Below, in pieces: positions 34,151 through 42,343 of a stretch of 64,000 bases of DNA. Both the position numbers and the translations under genes were made by a program. Under the pieces are notes generated by a model. That model searched no databases and was not told the DNA's origin. It saw only the letters and a program-made list of their open reading frames with translations. Source of the DNA: Acidimicrobiales bacterium (GTDB lineage Bacteria; Actinomycetota; Acidimicrobiia; Acidimicrobiales; MedAcidi-G1). Within the stretch, counting starts at the first letter, position 1; each line of letters opens with the position of its first letter. The stretch is from NCBI GenBank assembly GCA_030747595.1, contig JASLKK010000004.1, forward strand, positions 62,001 to 126,000, in the 5' to 3' direction.

Positions 34151-35421
34151 GCATCGGGAGAGTGGAAGTACGAGACGAGATGGCGGAAGGGGGTGAGGAG
34201 GAGCCGTCCATTGTTCGCCCATTGCACGGCGTCCGGATCCTGGCGGTGGAGCAGATGGCTGCTCTGCCGTTCGCCACACAGCTGATGGCCCGCCTAGGTG
34301 CCGAGGTGGTCAAGGTTGAGCACCCGTCGACTGGGGATAGCGCCCGTGGTTCGCTCCCGGCCGTACACGATCCCGAGGGTCGCCCGGTGGGCGCCACCTT
34401 CCTTCGCAACAACCTCAACAAGCGGAGCGTGGCCATTGACCTAAAGCAACCCGAGGGCGTCGATCTGGTGTTACGGATGTCCCGCAACTTCGATGTGTTC
34501 GGTGAGAACTTCCGGGCCGGAACGGCCGACCGACTAGGCATCGGCTATCAGGCCGTACGGGCAGTGCACCCTGCGACGGTGTACCTATCAGTGTCGGGGT
34601 TCGGACAGGACCCTGCGTCGCCGTATCGAGACATGGGCGCCTACGCTTCGATCGTCGAGGGGATGTCGGGGATCTACGAGTTCAAGCGTGCGCCGGGACG
34701 GGCCCCGACCGCCAACCCCGTTGGGGCGTTGGGTGACATCAGCTCAGCGTTGTTCGGCGCGGTCGGCGTGCTTGCCGCGTTGCGCCAGCGGGACCGCACC
34801 GGTCTCGGCCAGCACGTGGATGTGGCCATGCTGGATGCGACGGTGGCCATGACCGACATCGTGGCCAACTTCTTCTCAATGGGTGTCGAGCGCGAGTGGG
34901 GAAGCGGCGTTGGCATCGTCGACACGTTTGCGGCGTCCGATGGCCACTTCGTCCTGCAGTGCGTGCGTGAACACCACTTCGCCGTACTGTGTGCTGAGAT
35001 TGGTAGGCCTGAATTGGCCGATGACGAGCGACTGGCCACCCGGGCCGGTTGGCAGGATCACATGGACGGAATCCTGCGGCCGGCCATCGAGGCATGGTCG
35101 ACCGGTCGCACCACCGTCGAGGCCGTCACTGCGCTCTCTGGTGCCGGGATGGCGTGCGGACCGTCCCTGACTCCGAGCCAGGTGGTAGCCGATCCGCACC
35201 TGGCGGTCCGCAACATGCTGATCGAAACTCTCCCCGGAGATGCCGAGGCGCCGGTCCTGGTGCCCGGCAACCCAGTCAAGCTCTCCGAGGTACCTGAGGC
35301 CGATGACACCCGGGTCCCGTGGCTGGGCGAACACACTGACGACGTGCTGGGTAGTGAGTTGGGCCTGGACGACACCGAACTGGACGACCTTCGAGCGCGG
35401 GGCGTCATCGGCGCTGTCTGA
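34147..35421 (+). CDS. CaiB/BaiF family CoA-transferase
   Basis: A 424-residue class III CoA-transferase with HGVRILAVEQMAALPFATQLMARLGAEVVKVE near the N-terminus and the catalytic Asp in PVGALGDISSALFGAVG near residue 198. GTG 34147 overlaps the SDR stop. The first 25 residues lie before the conserved block, so a later start such as ATG 34180 is possible. The substrate is not evident. A second gene of this family lies at 18478. Confidence 0.9.
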   Translation: MSIGRVEVRDEMAEGGEEEPSIVRPLHGVRILAVEQMAALPFATQLMARLGAEVVKVEHPSTGDSARGSLPAVHDPEGRPVGATFLRNNLNKRSVAIDLKQPEGVDLVLRMSRNFDVFGENFRAGTADRLGIGYQAVRAVHPATVYLSVSGFGQDPASPYRDMGAYASIVEGMSGIYEFKRAPGRAPTANPVGALGDISSALFGAVGVLAALRQRDRTGLGQHVDVAMLDATVAMTDIVANFFSMGVEREWGSGVGIVDTFAASDGHFVLQCVREHHFAVLCAEIGRPELADDERLATRAGWQDHMDGILRPAIEAWSTGRTTVEAVTALSGAGMACGPSLTPSQVVADPHLAVRNMLIETLPGDAEAPVLVPGNPVKLSEVPEADDTRVPWLGEHTDDVLGSELGLDDTELDDLRARGVIGAV

Positions 35422-35500
35422 GTGGCGACCTACTGTGGCGAGATGCCATCGGATACCGGTGGCGTTAGATCACGAAACAGGTACGGGAGGGGGTGAACCC

Positions 35501-36547
35501 ATGGTGGAGAATCGCCGGCTGACCCAGTTCAGCCATGGCGCTGGTTGAGGCTGCAAGCTCGCCCCCGGTGAGCTGGCGCACGTCGTGCGCCGTTTGGCAC
35601 CCGTCAACCATCCTGACCTGCTCGTTGGCAGCGCCACCGGCGATGACGCCGCGGTGTGGCGTCTCGACGACCAGCGCGCTCTGGTGGTGACCACCGACTT
35701 CATCACCCCGGTCGTCGATGACGCACGGATGTGGGGTCGCGTGGCGGCAGCCAATGCGGTCTCCGATGTGTATGCCATGGGTGGCCGTCCGCTGCTGGCG
35801 CTCAACCTTGTGGGGTGGAACAGCGAGGAGCTGTCGACTGACCTGTTGGGTGACGTCCTGCTCGGAGCGCAGGACGTGGCCGACGCGGGCGGGTTCGTGA
35901 TCGCCGGGGGCCACACGGTCGACGACCCGGAGCCCAAATTCGGCCTGGCTGTCGTCGGTGAAGCCGATCCCAACCGACTGCTCACCAACGCTGGCTTCCG
36001 GCCCGGCGACGTCCTGGTTCTGACCAAGCCGTTGGGCGTAGGGGTGATCACCACGGCTATCAAGCAGGGCGACGCTCCGACTGACGTGATCGATGCTGCG
36101 CAGGCCTCGATGACCCGTCTAAATGCGGAGGCGGCGACGGTTGCTCTGGGCTGCGGGGCCACGGGTGCCACCGACGTAACGGGCTTCGGTCTGCTGGGCC
36201 ACCTGGGTCGGGCCGTGGTCGAATCGACGGTGGACGCCACCATTGAGGTGGGTGCGGTGCCCCTGTTGCCCGGTACCCGGGAACTGGCAGAGTCCGGCGC
36301 CATGCCCGGAGGCAGTCGCCGAAACCTGGACTGGGCCGATGACCTCCTCGACAGGGGCGGCTTCGGCGACCTCGATGCGTTGCTCATGGCCGATGCCCAG
36401 ACCTCGGGGGGTCTGGTGTTCGGCGTGGCTCCCGACCGGGCTGACGAGGCGCTGGTTGCGCTTGCAGCCACCGGCCACGTCGCGGCGGTTGTCGGACATG
36501 TGGTGGCTCGAGGCAGTGATGGTTCCCATCGCCTTCGATTGGTCTAG
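35501..36547 (+). CDS. selD: Selenide, water dikinase; selenoprotein with in-frame UGA
   Basis: Makes selenophosphate from selenide and ATP. The frame from ATG 35501 reads MVENRRLTQFSHGAG, then TGA at 35546-35548, then GCKLAPGELAHVVRR, exactly the SelD active-site region, where TGA stands at the position of the catalytic Cys (residue 16). The open frame continues to 36547, giving 348 residues, normal SelD length, with GDDAAVW and GGHTVDDPEPKFGLAVVG. ATG 35501 has GGGAGGGGGTGA upstream. A standard caller would start at 35585 and lose the active site. A hairpin follows the UGA. selA, selB and tRNA-Sec are not in the window. Confidence 0.93.
35556..35574 (+). promoter_or_regulatory. Candidate bacterial SECIS hairpin in selD
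   Basis: AGCTCGCC (35556-35563) pairs with GGTGAGCT (35567-35574), one G-U pair included, around CCC. It begins 8 nt after the UGA, with its apex about 16-18 nt downstream, a spacing compatible with SelB recruitment. The loop does not show the E. coli fdhF loop sequence. Confidence 0.55.
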
Positions 36548-36561
36548 GAGCCCTGAGGAAC

Positions 36562-37752
36562 GTGGCCAAGCGACTTCCTCTCAACATCCCTCAGACGCCC
36601 GGTGAGATCACTGCCGACTGGCTAACCGACGTCGTGCAGTCCTCGGGCATGGTTACTGCCGCCCGAGTGGTCGACTTCGAGGTGGGGAGCCCCGGATCAG
36701 GCGTCGGGTTCACCGGCCAGACGCTGCGGGTCGGATTGACGTGGGACGTCGTGGAGGACGACGCGCCGAGCGCGGTGTTGGTGAAGTTCCCCAGCGAGAA
36801 TGCGGGTAATCGTGGGTTGGCCGAGGCTGAGGGTGGATACGACCGGGAGTTCGACTTCTACGAGCGGCTGGCCCACCTGGTGCCCGTTCGGGTGCCTCGG
36901 CTCATCCACGCGGTGCGAGACCCGGGACCTTCAGGGGCGGCCCGGAAGCGTCGAGAGCGGATCATCGACGGGTTGCCGGCACCGGTGGCGAAGTTCATCG
37001 GCCGCCACGCCCGCAAGATGGTTCGGGCATCGCGCCGCCGCTACGCGTTGGTTCTGGAGTACGTGGCCGACACTCGGGTCACCACGGCCCAGACCTTCCC
37101 GCCTGCCGAGGACCTGACCGAGATCCTCCACACCCTGGCCCGCCTGCACGCCCACTTCTGGCGCCACCCGATGTTGGACGATGCAGCGGTCATCGAGTGG
37201 TCGATGGTGACCCAGATGCCCAACGTCATGCACGGCCTTTACCGGGCATGGCGCAACGAGGTGGTGGCACGACGTCCCGATCTTTTCGTCGAGCGGTTCA
37301 TGCACCACGCCGACTGGTTTGGCGACAACATCGAACGGCTCGTGGCTCACCTCAACGAGCCGCTGGCCCTGCGCCACGGTGACAGTCGGACTGACAACAT
37401 GCTCTTCACTGACTCGGGAATGGTGCTCATCGACTTTGGGGTGTCGGGCTCGGGTCGTCCGGCCGGAGATGTGGCCTACCTGCTTTCGGAGAGCATCCCG
37501 CCGGGTCCTGGGGCCCGGGAGGCTTTCTTGGCGGGTTGCTGCGATTACCACGCCGAACTGGTGGCCGTCGGGGTGGACGACCACCCCTTGGATGCCTTCC
37601 TCGTGGACTGCGAAGTCGTGCTGGCCGCACAGGCCTACCGGGCGGTACTTATGGAGGCGACTTACGAGGCCGACTATGACGGGGAGTCGTTGGCTGAGAT
37701 CTGGGGACCCCGGATCGGTGCCCTGTTGGCCGAGGAACCGCCGGAGATCTGA
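36562..37752 (+). CDS. Phosphotransferase family protein (APH/ChoK-like kinase)
   Basis: A 396-residue kinase-fold protein. SAVLVKFPSE near 77 holds the ATP-binding Lys, the catalytic loop is LRHGDSRTDNML near 271-282, and the metal motif is IDFGVSGSGRPAGDVAYLL. GTG 36562 follows selD by 14 bp with GGAG upstream. Members act on aminoglycosides, choline or acyl-CoA-pathway metabolites. Given the catabolic surroundings, a small-molecule kinase is more likely than antibiotic resistance. Confidence 0.85.
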   Translation: MAKRLPLNIPQTPGEITADWLTDVVQSSGMVTAARVVDFEVGSPGSGVGFTGQTLRVGLTWDVVEDDAPSAVLVKFPSENAGNRGLAEAEGGYDREFDFYERLAHLVPVRVPRLIHAVRDPGPSGAARKRRERIIDGLPAPVAKFIGRHARKMVRASRRRYALVLEYVADTRVTTAQTFPPAEDLTEILHTLARLHAHFWRHPMLDDAAVIEWSMVTQMPNVMHGLYRAWRNEVVARRPDLFVERFMHHADWFGDNIERLVAHLNEPLALRHGDSRTDNMLFTDSGMVLIDFGVSGSGRPAGDVAYLLSESIPPGPGAREAFLAGCCDYHAELVAVGVDDHPLDAFLVDCEVVLAAQAYRAVLMEATYEADYDGESLAEIWGPRIGALLAEEPPEI

Positions 37753-37795
37753 TCGGTCGGGCTGGCGCCCTCCCTCTACCGGATACTCGTTTCCC

Positions 37796-38629
37796 TTAGC
37801 GGACGCGCGGTTCGGGTCGCTCGCCGGAGCTGAATCCTTCGACTCCGGCGGACAGCGCGGCCTTATCGGTCGCCGCACTGAGGATCGACGCCGCCATGGT
37901 CCGGCTCCCGAGTCGGCCAAGGTCACGGGCGGCCCAGATGGCCCGCAGCGTTCCTTGCACCGCCCAAGGCGGGTTAGCGGCAATGGCGCACGCCAGTCGG
38001 TCGGCCGCCGCATTCAGTTCGTCACCTGGGACGACCTCCGACACCAGGCCCATTTCGCGGGCCGAGTCGGCTGAGATCCGTTCGCCGTTGCCGGTAAGGG
38101 ACATCCGCATCAACTCGCCAAACGGCATCATCCCCAGCATCTTCATTGGCTCGTAGACCGCGGGCATCCCGTAGGTCACGTGAGGATCGAAGAACGTGGC
38201 GTGATCAGCGGCGATCAGGACATCGCACTCGCCCAACAGGTAGAAGGCGCCGCCGCAGGCCATGCCGTTGACGGCTCCGATCACCGGCTTCCAGAGGTCG
38301 TTGGACTTTGGTCCCAGCCAATCACCGGGGTCGTCGTACATGAAGTTGTTCGACGTGCCGTACAGCGCCGGCGAATCATCGAGGGCGGTGAACGGCTCGT
38401 TGCGGTCGATGCCGGTACAGAACGCCCGGTTGCCGGCCCCGGTCAGGACGATCACCCGGACGTCGTCATCGCCCCTTAGCGCCTCCCACAGGTCACGGCA
38501 GTCGCGCTTCATGCCGGCGGTGAAGGCATTGTGGGCGTCGGGGCGGTTCAACACCACCGTGGCCACGTGGTTGGTGACGGTCACCAGCAGCGTGTCAAAG
38601 ATGTAGGACCCGCTCTCACCATTGCTCAT
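37796..38629 (-). CDS. Enoyl-CoA hydratase/isomerase family protein
   Basis: A 277-residue crotonase-fold protein with VATVVLNRPDAHNAFT, the first oxyanion Gly region FCTGIDRNEP, and the second in VIGAVNGMACGGAFYLLGECDVLIAADHATFFDPHV. It would hydrate or isomerise an unsaturated acyl-CoA. ATG 38629 is supported by TAGTGT at 38637-38642, 7 nt upstream. Divergent from the amidohydrolase at 38695, with a 65-bp shared promoter region. Confidence 0.9.
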   Translation of the reverse strand: MSNGESGSYIFDTLLVTVTNHVATVVLNRPDAHNAFTAGMKRDCRDLWEALRGDDDVRVIVLTGAGNRAFCTGIDRNEPFTALDDSPALYGTSNNFMYDDPGDWLGPKSNDLWKPVIGAVNGMACGGAFYLLGECDVLIAADHATFFDPHVTYGMPAVYEPMKMLGMMPFGELMRMSLTGNGERISADSAREMGLVSEVVPGDELNAAADRLACAIAANPPWAVQGTLRAIWAARDLGRLGSRTMAASILSAATDKAALSAGVEGFSSGERPEPRVR

Positions 38630-38694
38630 CAGCCCGACACTAGTGCCGGGCCCCGTTCGGCCTCGTCCCCGGTCGGTCGGTACTGTCCCGCTTT
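38630..38694. promoter_or_regulatory. Divergent leaderless promoters
   Basis: TAGTGT (minus strand, 38637-38642) lies 7 nt before ATG 38629 and TACTGT (plus strand, 38681-38686) lies 8 nt before GTG 38695. The two start sites are only 65 bp apart, so the two promoters must share upstream DNA. Confidence 0.55.
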
Positions 38695-39912
38695 GTGAAC
38701 AGCGCAACGGCAGGGGAAAGCATCGGAGCGGACTTCCGCCCGTTCGACTGCGACAACCACTACTACGAGTGCGAGGACGCCTTCACCCGGCATGTACCTG
38801 AGGCCATGCGCCACCGGGTGGTGCAGTGGGTGGAGATTGACGGACGTCGACACCATCTGGTGGGTGGACGCCTATCCAACGCGGTGGCCAATCCGACGTG
38901 GAACCCGATCGCGCGGCCCGGAGCTCTTCACTCGTACTTTCGCGGGAACCCCGAGGGGAAGAACCCGTTGGAGCTCTTGAAGGACCGTGAACCGCTGCCT
39001 GACGCCTACGTGGACCGTGACGCCCGCCTGGTCGTGGTCGCCGAGCAGGGGCTTGAGGCCATCTGGTTATTTCCGACGCTCGGCGTGCTCTACGAGGAGC
39101 TGTTGAAACACGACGTGGAGGCCGTCGGAGCGCTCATGGTCGGATTCAACCGATGGTTGCTGGAGGACTGGGGCTTCGGTGCCGAAGGCACCATCTTCGG
39201 CGCGCCGTACCTGTCCCTGGCCGACGTGGACCTCGCGGTCACCGAACTTGAGTGGTGCCTGGACAATGGCGCCCGCACCATCGTGATGAGGCCCGCTGCT
39301 GTCGAGACGGCCACCGGCCCACGGTCTCCCGGTGATCCTGTGTTTGACCCGTTCTGGTCCCGGGTGAACGAGGCTGGGATCACCACGGTCGTGCATGCCG
39401 GCGACAGTGGTTACTCGACCCATGGGTACGCCGAGGACGGTTTCAGCTCGTCGGGGGTGTCCAGGGGTACGGGTCGCTACCGGCCGTCCATAAAGGCCTT
39501 CAACATCGAACGGGCGGCACACGACTGGCTCATCACGATGTCGATGGAGAAGATGTTCACCCGCTTCGGAAATCTCCGGATCGCCTCGGTGGAGAACGGT
39601 TCGGACTACCTCGGGCCGATGTTCCGCAAGCTTGAGCAGCAGGCCCGGAAGTCACCCCGCTGGTTCGATGAGGACCCGGTGGCCCTGTTTCGCGAACACG
39701 TCTGGATGAACCCGTTCTGGGAGGACGACGTCGACGAGGTGGTAGCCCTCATGGGTCCCGACCACGTCATCTTCGGATCGGACTGGCCTCACATCGAGGG
39801 CATGCCCACACCATTGGACTACTTGCCCGAGGTGGCGGGCCTGTCGGACGCCGACCGGCGGCTCGTATTGCGTGACAACACCCGTGCGTTGACCGAGTTA
39901 CGGCCCGCCTGA
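38695..39912 (+). CDS. Amidohydrolase 2 family protein
   Basis: A 405-residue metal-dependent hydrolase of the ACMSD-like TIM-barrel type. FDCDNHYYE near the N-terminus is the metal-binding start, TTVVHAGDSG gives the central His, and HVIFGSDWPHIEGMPTPLDY near the C-terminus gives the catalytic Asp. The family hydrolyses or decarboxylates ring-cleavage products. GTG start with a TACTGT box 8 nt upstream. It is followed 33 bp later by the carboxylase gene. Confidence 0.87.
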   Translation: MNSATAGESIGADFRPFDCDNHYYECEDAFTRHVPEAMRHRVVQWVEIDGRRHHLVGGRLSNAVANPTWNPIARPGALHSYFRGNPEGKNPLELLKDREPLPDAYVDRDARLVVVAEQGLEAIWLFPTLGVLYEELLKHDVEAVGALMVGFNRWLLEDWGFGAEGTIFGAPYLSLADVDLAVTELEWCLDNGARTIVMRPAAVETATGPRSPGDPVFDPFWSRVNEAGITTVVHAGDSGYSTHGYAEDGFSSSGVSRGTGRYRPSIKAFNIERAAHDWLITMSMEKMFTRFGNLRIASVENGSDYLGPMFRKLEQQARKSPRWFDEDPVALFREHVWMNPFWEDDVDEVVALMGPDHVIFGSDWPHIEGMPTPLDYLPEVAGLSDADRRLVLRDNTRALTELRPA

Positions 39913-39945
39913 GCGGTCCGGTCACGTGATGCAAGGAGAACGCCC

Positions 39946-41577
39946 ATGACCGGAGACCAGCCCGGTGATGATCTGGTGGCGGGTGTCTGGCAGCCAGAGT
40001 TGGAAGAGTTGGCCCGCCGGGAGGCCTTGGCCGAACAGATGGGCGGCCCGGAGAAGGTGGCCCGACAGCACGATCGGGGAAAGCTCGACGTTCGCCAACG
40101 CATCGATGCCCTGGTCGACGACGGGTCATTCCACGAGATCGGGAAGATTTCGGGCAGCGCCTCCTATGACGCCGACGGCCAGCTGGCCAACCTCCGATCA
40201 GCCAACTTCCTGTTCGGTCGGGCCCGCCTCGACGGTCGCACCGTGGTGGTGGCCGCTGACGACTTCACCGTGCGTGGCGGCGCGGCCGATGCGGCCATCG
40301 TCGGCAAGCAGATCGGGGCCGAGAAAATGGCCGGGGAACTTCGCCTGCCCATCGTGCGCCTCATCGATGGCACTGGGGGTGGCGGTTCCGTCCGCACACT
40401 GGACACCGATCCCTCCAAGAAGGTGTCCGAGGGCGACGGCGGCTACGGCCGGGGTGCCCGCACCTACGTCCCGAGCAATCCAGGTTGGGAGCACGTGGTG
40501 TCGAACCTGGCCACCGTGCCCGTGGTGGCCCTGTGTCTGGGGTCGGTGGCCGGTCTGGGGGCGGCCCGGGCAGTGACCAGCCACTACTCGATGATGGTCA
40601 AAGGGACGTCCCACCTGTTCGCCGCCGGGCCGCCGGTGGTGAATCGGATGGGTGGGGAACAGGTCGACAAGGAAGACCTGGGCGGCAGTCGGATCCACAC
40701 CCGCAATGGCGTGGTTGACGACGAGGTACGTAGCGAGACTGAGGCCTTCGAACGGACCCGTCGGTTCCTGTCGTATCTCCCATCGTCGGTGCACGAGTTG
40801 GCCGAACGAGGCCCGGTTTCCGACGATCCCGGCCGGACCGACGATGCTCTAAGAGATGTCGTGCCCCGGGATCGCCGACAGGTGTACCAAATGCGGTCGA
40901 TCGTCTCGTCGGTGGTCGACAAGGGTTCGTTCTTCGAGATCGGCCGTGCCTTCGGTCGGTCGGCCATCTGTGGCCTAGCCCGGCTCGACGGCTGGCCGGT
41001 AGCGCTACTGGCCGGAGACCCCTACCACTACGGGGGCGGCTGGACGGCCGACTCGTCCCAGAAGGTGACCCGCTTCTTGGATCTGGCCGAGACCTTCCAT
41101 CTCCCGGTCGTGCACCTCGTGGACAACCCGGGGTTCGTGATCGGGACCGAGGCCGAACAGCAGGCCACCATCCGGCATGGCTCGCGGGCTCTGGCGGCCG
41201 TCTACCAGCTCACCGTCCCTTGGTGTTCAGTGCTGGTCCGTAAGGCGTTCGGGGTGGCCGGTGCGGCCCACTCGCCGGCGCACCGCTTCCAGTACCGGTA
41301 CGCGTGGCCATCTGGTGACTGGGGGTCACTGCCGGTCGAGGGTGGCGTGGAGGCCGCCTACCGGGCGGACCTCGAGGCGTCCGACGATCCCGAGGCATTG
41401 CTGGCCGAGATCACCGAGCGACTCAACAAGGTGCGGTCTCCGTTCCGCACCGCCGAGGCGTACCTGGTCGAGGAGATCATCGATCCTCGGGATACCCGGC
41501 CGCTGTTGTGCGAGTTCGCCAACCTGGCGGCGCCGCTACGCACCCCCGGGCCGGCAGGGTTTCCATACCGGCCCTGA
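39946..41577 (+). CDS. Acyl-CoA carboxylase beta subunit (carboxyltransferase)
   Basis: A 543-residue carboxyltransferase that moves CO2 from biotin to acetyl-, propionyl- or another acyl-CoA. Two crotonase-like halves are visible: GGAADAAIVGKQIGAEKMAGELRLPIV in the first, and VDNPGFVIGTEAEQQATIRHGSRALAAVY plus KAFGVAGAAHS in the second. ATG 39946 has AAGGAG 8 nt upstream. A biotinyl carrier protein lies convergent just downstream. No biotin carboxylase subunit is in the window, so substrate and complex remain open. Confidence 0.92.
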   Translation: MTGDQPGDDLVAGVWQPELEELARREALAEQMGGPEKVARQHDRGKLDVRQRIDALVDDGSFHEIGKISGSASYDADGQLANLRSANFLFGRARLDGRTVVVAADDFTVRGGAADAAIVGKQIGAEKMAGELRLPIVRLIDGTGGGGSVRTLDTDPSKKVSEGDGGYGRGARTYVPSNPGWEHVVSNLATVPVVALCLGSVAGLGAARAVTSHYSMMVKGTSHLFAAGPPVVNRMGGEQVDKEDLGGSRIHTRNGVVDDEVRSETEAFERTRRFLSYLPSSVHELAERGPVSDDPGRTDDALRDVVPRDRRQVYQMRSIVSSVVDKGSFFEIGRAFGRSAICGLARLDGWPVALLAGDPYHYGGGWTADSSQKVTRFLDLAETFHLPVVHLVDNPGFVIGTEAEQQATIRHGSRALAAVYQLTVPWCSVLVRKAFGVAGAAHSPAHRFQYRYAWPSGDWGSLPVEGGVEAAYRADLEASDDPEALLAEITERLNKVRSPFRTAEAYLVEEIIDPRDTRPLLCEFANLAAPLRTPGPAGFPYRP

Positions 41578-41608
41578 AGCCTGTCTCCAGGGAGACAGGT
41601 GCCTTCAG
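41574..41608. terminator. Strong two-step stem-loop, bidirectional
   Basis: CTGAAG (41574-41579) plus CCTGTCTCC (41580-41588) pair with GGAGACAGG (41591-41599) and CTTCAG (41603-41608), with a 2-nt loop. It lies between the convergent carboxylase and biotin carrier genes and overlaps the carboxylase TGA. Confidence 0.75.
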
Positions 41609-41617
41609 AGATGCGGC

Positions 41618-41842
41618 TCAGTCCGTCTCGACGACGGCTACGGGATCGTCCTCGGAGACCTGATCGCCTTCGGCCACCAGGACCTCTTCGACCGTGCCTG
41701 CCTCGGTGGCCTCGACGGGGATTTCCATTTTCATGGACTCCACGACGACCACGGCGTCGCCGGCGGCCACCACGGCTCCGGGGCCTCTGGCTACCTTCCA
41801 CACCACGCCGGTGACCGGCGATTCCAGTTCGATTCGTGCCAT
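41618..41842 (-). CDS. Biotin/lipoyl-binding carrier protein
   Basis: A 74-residue stand-alone biotinyl domain with the biotinylation motif ESMKMEIP, target K38. The sheet pattern SPVTGVVWKVARGPGAVVAAGD and EVLVAEGDQVSEDDPVAVVE fits the domain fully, so the gene is complete and not a fragment. It is the likely carrier for the adjacent carboxyltransferase, although transcribed convergently. Confidence 0.9.
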   Translation of the reverse strand: MARIELESPVTGVVWKVARGPGAVVAAGDAVVVVESMKMEIPVEATEAGTVEEVLVAEGDQVSEDDPVAVVETD

Positions 41843-41956
41843 GGTTCGAGTTCAGCATCGGGTCGGCAGCCGCGCCACCATGGGCCGATGGGTGCCGTTC
41901 CGGGCAACGGGATCGGGGGCCGATCGCGGGATCAAGAGTCCACTAGGGTTATCAAG

Positions 41957-42190
41957 ATGACTGTAGAGCCCATCAGCGATTCGCCAGTGAACCCGACCTG
42001 GCTGGGGGTTGGCGACGTGGCGGCTCGTCTGGGCGTCGTGTCTAAGACGGTGTACCGCATGATCGACAACGGAAGCCTGACGGCCTATCGGATCGGTCGG
42101 GTGATTCGGGTGAAGGAGTCGGACCTCGTGTCCTACGAGGACTCCTGTCGGATTCAACCGGGTGACCTGACGCATCTGATCGAGGGCTGA
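41957..42190 (+). CDS. Helix-turn-helix excisionase-family DNA-binding protein
   Basis: A 77-residue protein with a MerR/Xis-type domain: LGVGDVAARLGVVSKTVYRMIDNGSLTAYRIGRVIRVKESDLVSY at 16-60. Such small actinobacterial proteins (BldC-like) bind DNA cooperatively and control transcription. No recombinase is near, so excision is not its obvious role. TAGGGT at 41944-41949 lies 7 nt before the ATG. It lies 150 bp upstream of sufD on the same strand and may regulate it. Confidence 0.85.
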   Translation: MTVEPISDSPVNPTWLGVGDVAARLGVVSKTVYRMIDNGSLTAYRIGRVIRVKESDLVSYEDSCRIQPGDLTHLIEG

Positions 42191-42219
42191 TCGTCGGTCG
42201 GGGATTACACCTACGACGA

Positions 42220-42343
42220 TAGGGTAAATCCCAAGTAACCGCCCATTGGCCAGCTTGACTGACCCCTCCGCCTGACTGACTCCTCCGCCCGACCGGCTCC
42301 CGAAAGGGGAGTCGGTTGTCTGGACCGGCTCCGAGGTACCGCC
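42220..42343 (+). promoter_or_regulatory. Structured leader upstream of sufD
   Basis: TAGGGT at 42220-42225 is a candidate -10. The following leader of about 110 nt holds two 17-bp tandem repeats TGACTGACyCCTCCGCC (42256-42289) and a 9-bp hairpin (42293-42315, loop GAAAG) that ends 28 nt before the CTG proposed as sufD start. Most genes nearby lack leaders, so regulated expression of the suf operon is likely. Confidence 0.5.

Noticed and set aside
35501-35584. Reading selD as a frameshifted or truncated pseudogene
   Set aside because: The same frame continues on both sides of the single TGA, which stands exactly at the catalytic Cys position. Recoding explains this without any error.
36562-37752. 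Aminoglycoside resistance gene
   Set aside because: The kinase motifs are those of the broad phosphotransferase family, and the context is metabolic, with no resistance or mobile genes around it.
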